A stretch of DNA of 14,249 bases, taken from NCBI GenBank assembly GCA_002316225.1, contig DCDC01000214.1, forward strand, positions 1 through 14,249, in the 5' to 3' direction. This document shows positions 6,696 to 14,227 of this stretch, piece after piece (the stretch's first letter is position 1; every line of letters starts with the position of its first letter). The notes beneath the pieces are model-generated. The model saw only the letters and a program-made list of their open reading frames with translations. It was not told where the DNA came from and did not search any database. The stretch comes from Firmicutes bacterium UBA1065. Its GTDB lineage: Bacteria > Bacillota > Clostridia > Tissierellales > Sedimentibacteraceae. The translations under genes and the position numbers were made by a program.

Positions 6696-6741
6696 AAAAA
6701 AGAACCAACTCCATGACTGAGCATGGAGGGTTCTTTTGTTT
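6696..6741. terminator. Strong, probably bidirectional terminator
   Basis: AAGAACC (6700-6706) and CTCCATG (6709-6715) pair with GGTTCTT (6729-6735) and CATGGAG (6722-6728), leaving an AA bulge and a six-base loop. T-rich sequence follows on the plus strand (6736-6741), and an A-run on the left (6696-6701) supplies the T-run for the minus strand. It lies between two convergent genes whose stops are at 6693 and 6753, so it serves both. Confidence 0.85.
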
Positions 6742-6752
6742 AGCTGTTTATT

Positions 6753-7499
6753 TTACAGAACATTGTCGATCCTGTGCCTGTAATCCTCCATTATTTCAGA
6801 GAAGATGTCTCCTATGGGAGGAGGAGTGAAGGTAATCGTATTTGCCCCTGCATTTATGGTTTCTAAAATGCTTTCGGGTGTGGGACCTCCCGTCGCAATT
6901 ATGGGGAAGTAGGGGTGCTTTTCCCGGATTTGCCTTACTATTCTTGGAGTATTGGCTCCTCCTGATACGTTGAAAATTGAAGCTCCTGCTTTAATCCTTG
7001 ATTCGAAGTCCTCTTTTTCCGAAACAATGGTAATTATAATAGGTATATCAATACGCTTTTTCATTTCGGATATAAGCTCATTTTTGGTCGGAGCATTCAA
7101 AACTACTCCGTAAGCTCCCGTTAATTCCGCATTTAAGGCAATATCGACGGACCTTTGTCCGGATGTAATGCCTCCTCCAACCCCTACGAATACCGGGGTG
7201 GAAGATAATTCAATTATGGCCTGGTTGATGGCTATTTGCGGAGTAAAGGGATATACTGCGATTACACCGTCTGCATTGTTGTTTTTTATGATTGCCAGGT
7301 CAGTGGTATAGATTAAAGATTTTATTCGCTTGCCGAATACTTTTATGCCGCTGGCATTATATATTTCCTGAGGCATTTGTATAGGCTTCTTTTTCAGCAG
7401 GGATTCTATGGTGGGTACAAACTTTTTATCTTTAACTTCAGTGTTCGTTTTAACAGCATCACTGTAATTGTCTATGATAATTTCTTGTTTATCGCTCAT
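6753..7499 (-). CDS. Conserved TIM-barrel protein of unknown function
   Basis: The 248-residue protein has the repeating strand-helix pattern of a beta/alpha barrel. Strand ends include ADGVIAVYPF (76-85), VFVGVGGGIT (103-112), AYGVVLNAPT (129-138), IIITIVSE (154-161), SIFNVSGG (174-181), IIATGGPT (200-207) and TITFTPPP (221-228). The GGxT and ATGGPT loops resemble phosphate-binding ends of barrels such as NanE/ThiE/HisF-like proteins, so a phosphorylated ligand is likely. From memory, clostridial relatives are labelled 'hydrolase' or 'beta/alpha barrel domain-containing protein'; I know of no proven reaction. The first 50 residues form a polar extension, ending near VFGKRIKSL. The ATG at 7499 has an AAAGGAG site and a strong promoter at 7521-7549. 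The gene is monocistronic and convergent with the coaD operon, so its neighbours say nothing about its job. Confidence 0.85.
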   Translation of the reverse strand: MSDKQEIIIDNYSDAVKTNTEVKDKKFVPTIESLLKKKPIQMPQEIYNASGIKVFGKRIKSLIYTTDLAIIKNNNADGVIAVYPFTPQIAINQAIIELSSTPVFVGVGGGITSGQRSVDIALNAELTGAYGVVLNAPTKNELISEMKKRIDIPIIITIVSEKEDFESRIKAGASIFNVSGGANTPRIVRQIREKHPYFPIIATGGPTPESILETINAGANTITFTPPPIGDIFSEIMEDYRHRIDNVL

Positions 7500-7520
7500 A
7501 TTAAACTCCTTTTTCTGTTT

Positions 7521-7549
7521 ATTATACTAAATTTTCGGGTATCATTCAA
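7521..7549 (-). promoter_or_regulatory. Sigma-A promoter of the TIM-barrel gene
   Basis: On the minus strand TTGAAT (7544-7549) and a perfect TATAAT (7521-7526) are spaced by exactly 17 bases, about 22 bases before the start codon at 7499 and upstream of the AAAGGAG site. Confidence 0.65.
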
Positions 7550-7588
7550 TATAAATAATATAAGTCATTGTACTTGGCGGAGGATGCT

Positions 7589-8158
7589 TTGGGTAAATTA
7601 AGACTTAATGGGACAGTAGAGCTGGAAACTGAAAGATGTCTGCTCAGAAGATTTAAAATGTCGGACGTCCATGAAATATATGCCAATTGGTTAAGCGATG
7701 AGGATTCGGCCAAATATAATGCCTGGAAGGTCCATTCTTCCATAGAGGTAACTAAGGGATACCTGGCGGAATGGATTGATTCTTATAAAAATAATTACTA
7801 CCTTCACTGGGCTGTTGAAGATAAGGCTACAAAAGAAGTAATCGGCTCGGTCTCGGTTTCCAACATAAAAAAAAGAAAAAAGAGTTGCGAAATCGGCTAC
7901 ACAATAGCAAAAAAACTCTGGAACCAGGGAAGAGCCACGGAGGTATTGATCAGGGTGCTGGATTATTTAACCCGGGAAGCAGGCTATGAAAAAGTTTATG
8001 CCCTTCATGACATAAGAAATGAAGCATCAGGCAGGGTTATGGAAAAGGCAGGCATGAAATTTGTAAAAAACAAAACACAAATCTTCTTGTACAGCAATAA
8101 TATAATAATGAAATGCAGGATGTATGAGTTTAATAGGTATGGGGACACACCTCTCTAA
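7589..8158 (+). CDS. GNAT family N-acetyltransferase, RimJ/RimL type
   Basis: GNAT enzymes move an acetyl group from acetyl-CoA to an amine. This 189-residue protein fits the RimJ/RimL-type subfamily (Acetyltransf_3 fold): it opens with the typical VELETERCLLRRF strand, has the acetyl-CoA pyrophosphate loop in LWNQGRATE (W111 to E118), and the C-terminal NEASGRVMEKAGM motif at 144-156. The substrate cannot be told from sequence. I prefer the TTG start at 7589 because GGCGGAGG (7577-7583) lies five bases upstream; the frame stays open to a TTG at 7568 with no such site. The last codons (GDTPL) and the stop fall inside a palindromic repeat, so the original C-terminus may have been replaced. No clear promoter was found in the short divergent gap. 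Confidence 0.88.
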   Translation: MGKLRLNGTVELETERCLLRRFKMSDVHEIYANWLSDEDSAKYNAWKVHSSIEVTKGYLAEWIDSYKNNYYLHWAVEDKATKEVIGSVSVSNIKKRKKSCEIGYTIAKKLWNQGRATEVLIRVLDYLTREAGYEKVYALHDIRNEASGRVMEKAGMKFVKNKTQIFLYSNNIIMKCRMYEFNRYGDTPL

Positions 8159-8195
8159 ATAGGGTCAGTCTCTGCAGGCTCGAGGAATGTCCCCA
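8140..8195. repeat. Palindromic repeat overlapping the 3' end of the acetyltransferase gene
   Basis: TGGGGACA (8140-8147) and TGTCCCCA (8188-8195) are perfect inverted repeats bounding a 56-base block. The block includes the last codons and stop of the upstream gene. The second arm can alternatively pair with GGGACA at 8218-8223. It resembles the GGGGACA...TGTCCCC palindromes I recall from clostridial genomes; this is recollection and was not searched. Confidence 0.6.
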
Positions 8196-8230
8196 GTTTG
8201 GAAGGACACGCATCATAGGGACAATAATCC

Positions 8231-8246
8231 TGGGGAATCATCCCCA
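8231..8246. repeat. Short hairpin after the acetyltransferase gene
   Basis: TGGGGA (8231-8236) pairs with TCCCCA (8241-8246) over a four-base loop. There is no T-tract, so it is a poor terminator. It is probably part of the same GGGGA-rich repeat block as 8140-8223, which separates the acetyltransferase gene from the tig promoter. Confidence 0.4.
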
Positions 8247-8271
8247 AGAAAGGCACCTCAAAATAAAATTG

Positions 8272-8299
8272 TTGATTTAAGAATCTTTTATGATATAAT
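8272..8299 (+). promoter_or_regulatory. Candidate promoter of the tig-clpP-clpX-lon cluster
   Basis: TTGATT (8272-8277) and TATAAT (8294-8299) are 16 bases apart; a second overlapping TATAAT lies at 8299-8304. The leader to the tig ATG would be about 70 bases and contains a perfect 13-base dyad, GTCAATAATTGAC (8330-8342). I see no CIRCE element and no clear CtsR heptad pair. Confidence 0.55.
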
Positions 8300-8378
8300 A
8301 TAATGGTTAATTCACAAATCTTGGTAAATGTCAATAATTGACTGATACATACAATAACTAAGAATAGGAGAGGACAAA

Positions 8379-9749
8379 ATGAGTTCAAAAATACTGAAAA
8401 AAGAAAAGAATATCGTTACACTGGAATTTACGGTTTCAAAAGATGACTTTGAAAAAGCTGTGAATAAAGCATATTTAAAAGTAAAGAATAATATAAACAT
8501 TAAGGGATTCAGGAAAGGAAAGGCTCCAAGACATATTATTGAAAAAATATATGGAAAGAGCATTTTTTATGATGAAGCCCTGGATATAGCAGTACAGGAA
8601 GCATATCCGGCTGCAGTTGAAGAGCTAAAATTAGACATAATCGACAGCCCCAAAATCGATGTTGAAAAATTCGAGGAAGGGGAAGACCTGGTATTCAAAG
8701 CTGAAGTTGAAGTGATGCCAGAGGTTGAACTTCCCCAATACAAGGGTGTAGAAGTCGTAAAAACGGATATTAAGGTAACAGATGATGATATTCAAAGGGA
8801 ATTAAAGCATATTCAGGATAAAAACGCCAGAATAGTTGAAGTTACAGACAGACCTGTACAAAAAGGCGACTTCGTAACCATTGATTATGAAGGATTTGTG
8901 GGAGAAGAAAAATTCGAAGGAGGCACAGCCGAGAATCAAACCCTGGAAATCGGCTCTAATTCATTTATACCCGGCTTTGAAGACCAGTTGACAGGTAAAA
9001 GCAAGGGTGAAGAAGTACAGGTAAAGGTAACATTCCCGGAAGACTACCATGCTGAAAACCTAAGAGGCAAGGAAGCAGTCTTCAATGTGAAAATACATGA
9101 AATAAAAGCAAAAGAGCTTCCGGAACTGGATGATGAATTTGCAAAAGATGTAAGTGAATTTGACACCCTGAAAGAACTGAAGGAAGATATAAGAAAAGTA
9201 TTGGAGCAAAAGGCTGCCGACCAGGTCAGGATATCAAATGACAACAATGTAATAACAAAGATAGTAAATGATACTGACCTTGAAGTGCCTGAAGTTTTGA
9301 TCCAAAGAGAAATCGAGTATCTCGGAAGAAACTATGAGCAGCGCTTACGTCAGCAAGGTTTTACGGGCAAGGAATATGATGAGCTTATAAACAATTTGGT
9401 AAATCAATATAAAGAAAGCGCAAGACCCCAAGCTGAATTTAATGTTAAGACGGAACTGGTTCTGGATGCCATAATTAAAAAAGAAGGAATAAATGTTTCC
9501 GAAGATGAAATAAAAGAAGAAGTTGACAAAATAGCCCAGTCATACAAGATTGAAGAAGACAGACTGGAAGGTTTCAAAGACAGCATCATGAATTCCAGCA
9601 AAGGCTATATTGAAGAAACCCTTCAAAAGAGAAAAGTGATCGACATGCTTGTGGAAAATGCGGTTTTTGTTGATGCTCCTGAAAAAAAGGAGACAGTTGA
9701 AATCTTAGAAAGCGAAGAAAAGGAAGAAGGTCAAAAAGACCAGGATTGA
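8379..9749 (+). CDS. tig: Trigger factor, ribosome-associated chaperone
   Basis: Trigger factor binds the ribosome at L23 near the exit tunnel and folds nascent chains; it also has peptidyl-prolyl isomerase activity. The 456-residue length is normal. The N-terminal ribosome-binding domain (about 1-145) carries the signature GFRKGKAP at 43-50. The FKBP-like isomerase domain (about 150-240) begins near PVQKGDFVTIDYEGF and includes FIPGFEDQLTG. The C-terminal helical chaperone cradle follows, with a very acidic Glu/Lys tail. The ATG at 8379 has an AGGAG site eight bases upstream. It is the first gene of the proteostasis cluster; no terminator separates it from clpP. Confidence 0.97.
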   Translation: MSSKILKKEKNIVTLEFTVSKDDFEKAVNKAYLKVKNNINIKGFRKGKAPRHIIEKIYGKSIFYDEALDIAVQEAYPAAVEELKLDIIDSPKIDVEKFEEGEDLVFKAEVEVMPEVELPQYKGVEVVKTDIKVTDDDIQRELKHIQDKNARIVEVTDRPVQKGDFVTIDYEGFVGEEKFEGGTAENQTLEIGSNSFIPGFEDQLTGKSKGEEVQVKVTFPEDYHAENLRGKEAVFNVKIHEIKAKELPELDDEFAKDVSEFDTLKELKEDIRKVLEQKAADQVRISNDNNVITKIVNDTDLEVPEVLIQREIEYLGRNYEQRLRQQGFTGKEYDELINNLVNQYKESARPQAEFNVKTELVLDAIIKKEGINVSEDEIKEEVDKIAQSYKIEEDRLEGFKDSIMNSSKGYIEETLQKRKVIDMLVENAVFVDAPEKKETVEILESEEKEEGQKDQD

Positions 9750-9776
9750 CATTAAGATATATTTAAGAAATATAAG
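9746..9776 (+). promoter_or_regulatory. Candidate internal promoter for clpP
   Basis: A consensus -35 TTGACA (9746-9751) overlaps the tig stop codon, with TATAAG (9771-9776) 19 bases on, a longer than ideal spacing. It would start transcripts about 35 bases before the clpP ATG. A nine-base direct repeat ATTAAGATA occurs at 9751-9759 and 9781-9789, exactly 30 bases apart. Motif match only. Confidence 0.35.
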
Positions 9777-9818
9777 TACAATTAAGATAGATAGAAATAT
9801 AATATAGGAGGAATAAAG

Positions 9819-10403
9819 ATGACGTTAATACCATATGTGATCGAACAAACCGGCAGAGGTGAAAGATCTTACGATATATATTCAAGACTTTTAAAAGACA
9901 GAATAATAATACTCAGCGATGAAGTCAATGATGCCACTGCAAGTTTAGTAGTTGCCCAAATGCTGTTTTTGGAGTCTGAGGACCCTGACAAGGATATCCA
10001 GTTTTATATAAATTCACCCGGAGGCTCAATAACGGCAGGTATGGCAATCTATGACACCATGCAGTGTATAAAGCCCGATGTATCCACAATATGCGTCGGA
10101 ATGGCCGCAAGCATGGGTGCCTTCCTGCTTTTGTCGGGAACAAAAGGAAAGAGATTTGCACTTCCCAATTCGGAAATAATGATTCACCAACCTTTGGGAG
10201 GTATGCGGGGCCAGGCTTCAGACATAAAAATACATGCCGACAGGATAATCAAGTTAAGAGATAAATTAAACAGGATAATCAGCGAAAAGACAGGGCAACC
10301 CATAACTAAAGTTGAACAAGATACGGACAGGGATAACTTTATGACTGCGGAGGAAGCAAAAGCCTATGGCATAATAGATGGTATTATTGCTAAAAGAAAA
10401 TAA
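9819..10403 (+). CDS. clpP: ATP-dependent Clp protease proteolytic subunit
   Basis: ClpP is the serine peptidase that forms a double heptameric barrel and degrades proteins unfolded by ClpX or other Clp ATPases. The 194-residue length is standard. The catalytic triad is complete: S98 in GMAASMGA, H123 in MIHQP and D172 in DRDNF. The handle region, the SPGGSITAG oxyanion motif (66-74) and the N-terminal IPYVIEQTGRGER loop are present. The ATG at 9819 has an ideal AGGAGG site. Its stop is 11 bases before the clpX start, and its stop codon overlaps the clpX ribosome binding site, so ClpP and ClpX are made from one message. Confidence 0.98.
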   Translation: MTLIPYVIEQTGRGERSYDIYSRLLKDRIIILSDEVNDATASLVVAQMLFLESEDPDKDIQFYINSPGGSITAGMAIYDTMQCIKPDVSTICVGMAASMGAFLLLSGTKGKRFALPNSEIMIHQPLGGMRGQASDIKIHADRIIKLRDKLNRIISEKTGQPITKVEQDTDRDNFMTAEEAKAYGIIDGIIAKRK

Positions 10404-10414
10404 GGAGTGTATTA

Positions 10415-11674
10415 ATGGGCAAAGGAAATGAAAAACAAATTAAATGCTCGTTTTGCGGAAAGACTCAGGAGCAGGTGAGGAGGCTCATAGCAGGTCCTGA
10501 TGTATATATATGCGATGAATGTATAGAGCTTTGTCATAACATAGTAGATGAAGATATAAATTTATTTGAAGAATATGATTTTACGGATCTACCGAAACCT
10601 AAAGAAATAAAAGAAAAGTTGGATGAATACGTAGTACAGCAGGAATATGCAAAAAAAACTTTGGCAGTAGCTGTATACAATCATTATAAAAGGATAAATC
10701 ACAAAACTAAGGATAATGATGTAGAAATCCAAAAAAGTAACATATTATTATTGGGACCTACAGGCAGCGGAAAGACATATTTGGCCCAGACCCTGGCAAA
10801 GCTTCTGAATGTACCCTTTGCCATAGCTGATGCAACATCTTTGACAGAAGCAGGATATGTAGGCGAAGATGTGGAGAACATATTGCTTAAACTCTTGCAG
10901 GCAGCAGATTTTGATGTGGAGAGGGCTGAAAAGGGTATAATATATATTGATGAAATTGATAAAATTTCAAGACGTTCAGAGAATCCTTCAATTACGAGGG
11001 ATGTAAGCGGAGAAGGAGTTCAACAGGCCCTTTTAAAAATACTTGAAGGCACTGTTGCCAATGTTCCGCCCCAGGGGGGAAGAAAACATCCTCATCAGGA
11101 GTTTATTCAAATAGATACAACCAATATCCTCTTCATACTGGGAGGTGCCTTTGACGGCTTAGAAAAAATTATTCAAAGAAGAGTAGGTAAAAAAAGCATT
11201 GGCTTTGGAGCTGACATAACTAGCAACACTTCCATGGATACGGATGTCTTGTTAAAACAGGTACAGTCACAAGACCTGTTGAAATACGGGATGATTCCGG
11301 AATTTGTGGGAAGGGTGCCGGTAATAGTAGCCTTGGAGAAATTAGACAAAAAGGCCCTGATGTCAATTTTGACAGAGCCAAAAAATGCCTTGATCAAGCA
11401 ATACAAAGAATTATTCAAGATGGATAATGTAGAGCTGGAAATCGAAAAGGAAGCTCTTGAAGTGATAGCCGAGAAGGCACTGGAGATTAACACCGGAGCA
11501 AGGGGCTTAAGGGGAATTCTTGAAAGCACCATGACTGAAGTAATGTATGAGATTCCCTCGAGAAATGACGTTAAAAAATGCGTCATTACCAAAGATACGA
11601 TAATCAATAAGACCGAACCCAAATTAGTATTAATTAAGAAGCCTGTCTCCGGTAAAAAGGAGAATGCTTCATAA
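10415..11674 (+). CDS. clpX: ATP-dependent Clp protease ATP-binding subunit ClpX
   Basis: ClpX is the AAA+ unfoldase that recognises substrates and threads them into ClpP. The 419-residue protein has an N-terminal zinc-binding domain with Cys residues at 11, 14, 33 and 36. The AAA+ module has Walker A GPTGSGKT at 114-121, Walker B with D179-E180, the RKH loop in GGRKHPHQEF, and the sensor-2 GARGLR at 361-366. The ClpP-docking tripeptide IGF is at 262-264, confirming that it partners ClpP. The ATG at 10415 has AAGGAG at 10402-10407. It sits between clpP and lon and is followed by a hairpin that may reduce read-through into lon. Confidence 0.98.
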   Translation: MGKGNEKQIKCSFCGKTQEQVRRLIAGPDVYICDECIELCHNIVDEDINLFEEYDFTDLPKPKEIKEKLDEYVVQQEYAKKTLAVAVYNHYKRINHKTKDNDVEIQKSNILLLGPTGSGKTYLAQTLAKLLNVPFAIADATSLTEAGYVGEDVENILLKLLQAADFDVERAEKGIIYIDEIDKISRRSENPSITRDVSGEGVQQALLKILEGTVANVPPQGGRKHPHQEFIQIDTTNILFILGGAFDGLEKIIQRRVGKKSIGFGADITSNTSMDTDVLLKQVQSQDLLKYGMIPEFVGRVPVIVALEKLDKKALMSILTEPKNALIKQYKELFKMDNVELEIEKEALEVIAEKALEINTGARGLRGILESTMTEVMYEIPSRNDVKKCVITKDTIINKTEPKLVLIKKPVSGKKENAS

Positions 11675-11700
11675 ACTGCCTGCCTTTGCAGGCAGTTTTC
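11673..11700 (+). terminator. Hairpin after clpX, weak terminator or attenuator
   Basis: AAACTGCCTGC (11673-11683) pairs perfectly with GCAGGCAGTTT (11688-11698) over a four-base loop. The T-run is short (about TTTTC). The stem begins inside the clpX stop codon. It could partly terminate transcription before lon, giving lon less message than clpPX, but no separate lon promoter is obvious in the following 40 bases. Confidence 0.6.
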
Positions 11701-11783
11701 ATAACATAACCCCATAATGCCAATATGCAGGACCGGAGGGAGTGAAGAAATTGGAGAAGAAACCTGTCCATGAAGGAGAGAGT

Positions 11784-14111
11784 ATGATAAATAATTATAA
11801 GATAGAAAGAAGAAGCCTGCCCTTGATTCCCATAAGGGGGATAGGGATTTTCCCTAACACGGTATTACATTTTGATATCGGAAGGGAAAAATCAATAAAT
11901 GCGTTGGAAGAAGCAATGCTTGAAGACTCGGACATTTTTTTGACCGTGCAGAAGGTTGCGGATTTGGAATCGCCCGGTGAAAATGATTTTTATGAGATCG
12001 GAGTCATTTGCAAAATCAAACAAATGATAAAAATGCCGGGAGACAATATAAGAGTATTGGTGGAAGGCAAAAATAGGGCTAAAATTGTGTCTATAACTCA
12101 AAACGATCCTTATTTTGAGGTAGTTTTGGATGAATATATATATGATGACAGCCAGCCGTGGGATGACAAAATGGAGGCCATGGTCCGCCTCACCCTGAGC
12201 AATTTTGAAGAATACGCTTTAATATATGCCAAGATAGCCCCTGACGCAGTAATATCCTTAAAAGAAATAAGGAATCCTGATAAGCTTGCCGATGTGGTTG
12301 CTTCATACATATACCTGAGAACAAATCAAAAGCAGTCTCTTTTGGAAATATTCGACCCCTATAAGAGGCTTGAATCAATCAACAAACTCTTGGCCAAGGA
12401 GATAAAAGTCCTCCAGATAGAAAACGAAATAAACGAATTAGTGAAAAAACAAGTAAGCGAATTTCAAAAAGACTATTATTTAAAGGAGCAGATGAGGGCT
12501 ATTCAAAAAGAATTGGGGGAAGATGAAGGAACAGACTATGAAGTTGAAGAATACCTTCAAAAAATAGCAAAAGCCCACATGCCCAAGGATGTGAAGGAAA
12601 AGGCAGAAAAAGAAGTCAACAGGCTTTTAAAGATTTCGCCTTCATCTCCGGATGCCGGGGTTATCAGAACTTATGTTGACTGGCTTTTGGATTTGCCCTG
12701 GGATAAGAAGACAAAGGATAATACTGATTTAAGAAAAGCAAGGGCAATACTTGCTGAAGACCATTACGGCCTGGAAGAGGTCAAAGAAAGAATATTGGAA
12801 TATTTGGCTGTAAAACAGATTAAAAAAGATATGAAAGGTCCTATTTTGTGCTTCGTGGGCCCTCCCGGAGTAGGAAAGACTTCGATTGCAAAATCCATAG
12901 CCCGAGCCATGAACAGAAAATACGTGCGTATTTCCTTGGGAGGAGTAAGGGATGAAGCAGAAATCAGGGGCCACAGGAGAACATATATAGGGGCCATTCC
13001 CGGAAGGATAATATCATCCATAGCAAAGGTCAAGGTAAATAACCCGGTATTTTTGTTGGATGAAATAGACAAGTTAAACAGTGATTTTAAGGGAGACCCG
13101 GCTTCGGCTTTGTTGGAGGCCCTGGATCCGGAACAAAACAATACCTTTACAGACCACTATATCGAAGCTCCCTTCAACCTGCAAAATGTAATGTTCATTA
13201 CAACTGCAAATACGACGGCCACCATACCGGGACCTCTTTTAGACAGGATGGAAATCATTGAAATATCAGGTTACACGGATGTGGAAAAAAGACATATTGC
13301 GGAAAAATACCTGATAAAAAAACAGCTTTCCGAGCATGGGCTCAAGTCAAACCAGGTAAGAATTTCAACAAATGCAATAAATGAAATAATAGAAAGATAC
13401 ACCAGGGAATCGGGAGTAAGGGACTTAGAGAGAAACATAGGCAAATTAATAAGGAAAGCAGCCGTACAAATAGCTGAAAAAAACAAAAAATCTGTTTCTA
13501 TTAACAATTTAAATATCAAGAATTACCTGGGCATCCCCAAGTATGATTATGATACGGCCTATGAAGAAGACCAGGTGGGGGTTGTTACAGGTCTGGCCTG
13601 GACCCAGGTAGGAGGAGAGACCCTCTTTGTCGAAGTAAATACCATGAAGGGTGACGGAAAACTTCAGCTGACGGGACAGTTGGGGGATGTGATGAAGGAG
13701 TCTGCAATGGCTGCCTTGAGTTATATAAAAGCAAATGCTGAAAAATTAAATATTGACTACCAGATTTTCAAGGAAACCGACATTCATATCCATGTACCTG
13801 AAGGTGCAATTCCAAAGGATGGACCTTCAGCTGGAATAACCATGGCAACAGCTATGATATCAGCTTTGACAAAGAAGCCGGTAAGAAAAGACGTTGCAAT
13901 GACAGGAGAAATTACAATCACCGGAAGAGTTTTACCCATAGGAGGACTCAAGGAAAAATTACTGGCAGCCAAGAGGGCAGGAATTAAAAAAGTTGTGCTC
14001 TGCACCAAAAATAAAGCTGATGTTTCAAAAATAGATCCGAAAATAATCCGGTCCATGGAAATCGTCTATGTGGATAAAATTGATGATGTGGTAAAAGAAG
14101 CATTACGATGA
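11784..14111 (+). CDS. lon: ATP-dependent serine protease Lon (LonA type)
   Basis: Lon is a homohexameric cytoplasmic protease that removes damaged and regulatory proteins. From the ATG at 11784 it has 775 residues, matching LonA enzymes (774 in B. subtilis). It has the N-terminal substrate-binding domain (from SLPLIPIRGIGIFPNTVLHF), an intervening coiled coil, an AAA+ domain with Walker A GPPGVGKT at 359-366 and Walker B LDEID at 425-429, and the C-terminal protease domain with catalytic S682 in GPSAGI and K725 in GGLKEK. I chose this start because AAGGAG (11773-11778) lies five bases upstream and the length fits. A GTG at 11742 is also in frame, but its GGAGGG site is only one base away; a TTG at 11751 is a further alternative. 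There is no lonB gene between clpX and lon. Confidence 0.97.
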   Translation: MINNYKIERRSLPLIPIRGIGIFPNTVLHFDIGREKSINALEEAMLEDSDIFLTVQKVADLESPGENDFYEIGVICKIKQMIKMPGDNIRVLVEGKNRAKIVSITQNDPYFEVVLDEYIYDDSQPWDDKMEAMVRLTLSNFEEYALIYAKIAPDAVISLKEIRNPDKLADVVASYIYLRTNQKQSLLEIFDPYKRLESINKLLAKEIKVLQIENEINELVKKQVSEFQKDYYLKEQMRAIQKELGEDEGTDYEVEEYLQKIAKAHMPKDVKEKAEKEVNRLLKISPSSPDAGVIRTYVDWLLDLPWDKKTKDNTDLRKARAILAEDHYGLEEVKERILEYLAVKQIKKDMKGPILCFVGPPGVGKTSIAKSIARAMNRKYVRISLGGVRDEAEIRGHRRTYIGAIPGRIISSIAKVKVNNPVFLLDEIDKLNSDFKGDPASALLEALDPEQNNTFTDHYIEAPFNLQNVMFITTANTTATIPGPLLDRMEIIEISGYTDVEKRHIAEKYLIKKQLSEHGLKSNQVRISTNAINEIIERYTRESGVRDLERNIGKLIRKAAVQIAEKNKKSVSINNLNIKNYLGIPKYDYDTAYEEDQVGVVTGLAWTQVGGETLFVEVNTMKGDGKLQLTGQLGDVMKESAMAALSYIKANAEKLNIDYQIFKETDIHIHVPEGAIPKDGPSAGITMATAMISALTKKPVRKDVAMTGEITITGRVLPIGGLKEKLLAAKRAGIKKVVLCTKNKADVSKIDPKIIRSMEIVYVDKIDDVVKEALR

Positions 14112-14117
14112 AAGAAA

Positions 14118-14191
14118 AATAATAAAAACAATCACTCACGATTTCGACCGTTGTCGTATCCTGCAAATGTTCGCTCATTATTTTTATTATT
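14118..14191. repeat. Dispersed repeat, right copy, after lon
   Basis: The segment 14155-14178 matches 81-104 at 23 of 24 positions. AATAATAAAAA (14118-14128) and AAT (14130-14132) pair with TTTTTATTATT (14181-14191) and ATT (14177-14179), with one C/A mismatch, enclosing a 44-base GC-richer loop. The arm sequences differ from those of the left copy, but each copy still folds. A minus-strand open frame starting here (MSEHLQD...) is repeat-derived and not a gene. The hairpin lies just past the lon stop and may act as a 3' end structure. Confidence 0.6.
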
Positions 14192-14227
14192 CTTTAATAA
14201 GGGGTTTATTTGCAAAAGAAAGAATGT

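Noticed and set aside
8299..8378. CtsR or CIRCE heat-shock operator upstream of tig
   Set aside because: I looked for GGTCAAA heptad pairs and for the CIRCE dyad; only a partial GGTAAAT-GTCAATA similarity is present, too weak to call.
11173..11715. 180-residue minus-strand open frame antisense to clpX
   Set aside because: The sense strand encodes intact ClpX with all motifs; the antisense protein has no recognisable domain.
12764..13141. 125-residue minus-strand open frame antisense to lon
   Set aside because: It lies opposite the AAA+ domain of lon, where all motifs are present; no ribosome binding site or family match.
13984..14178. Minus-strand open frame starting MSEHLQD in the right repeat
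   Set aside because: The start comes from the repeat core and the rest is antisense to lon. The left copy of the core gives the same first residues and then stops at once, so the frame is not conserved.
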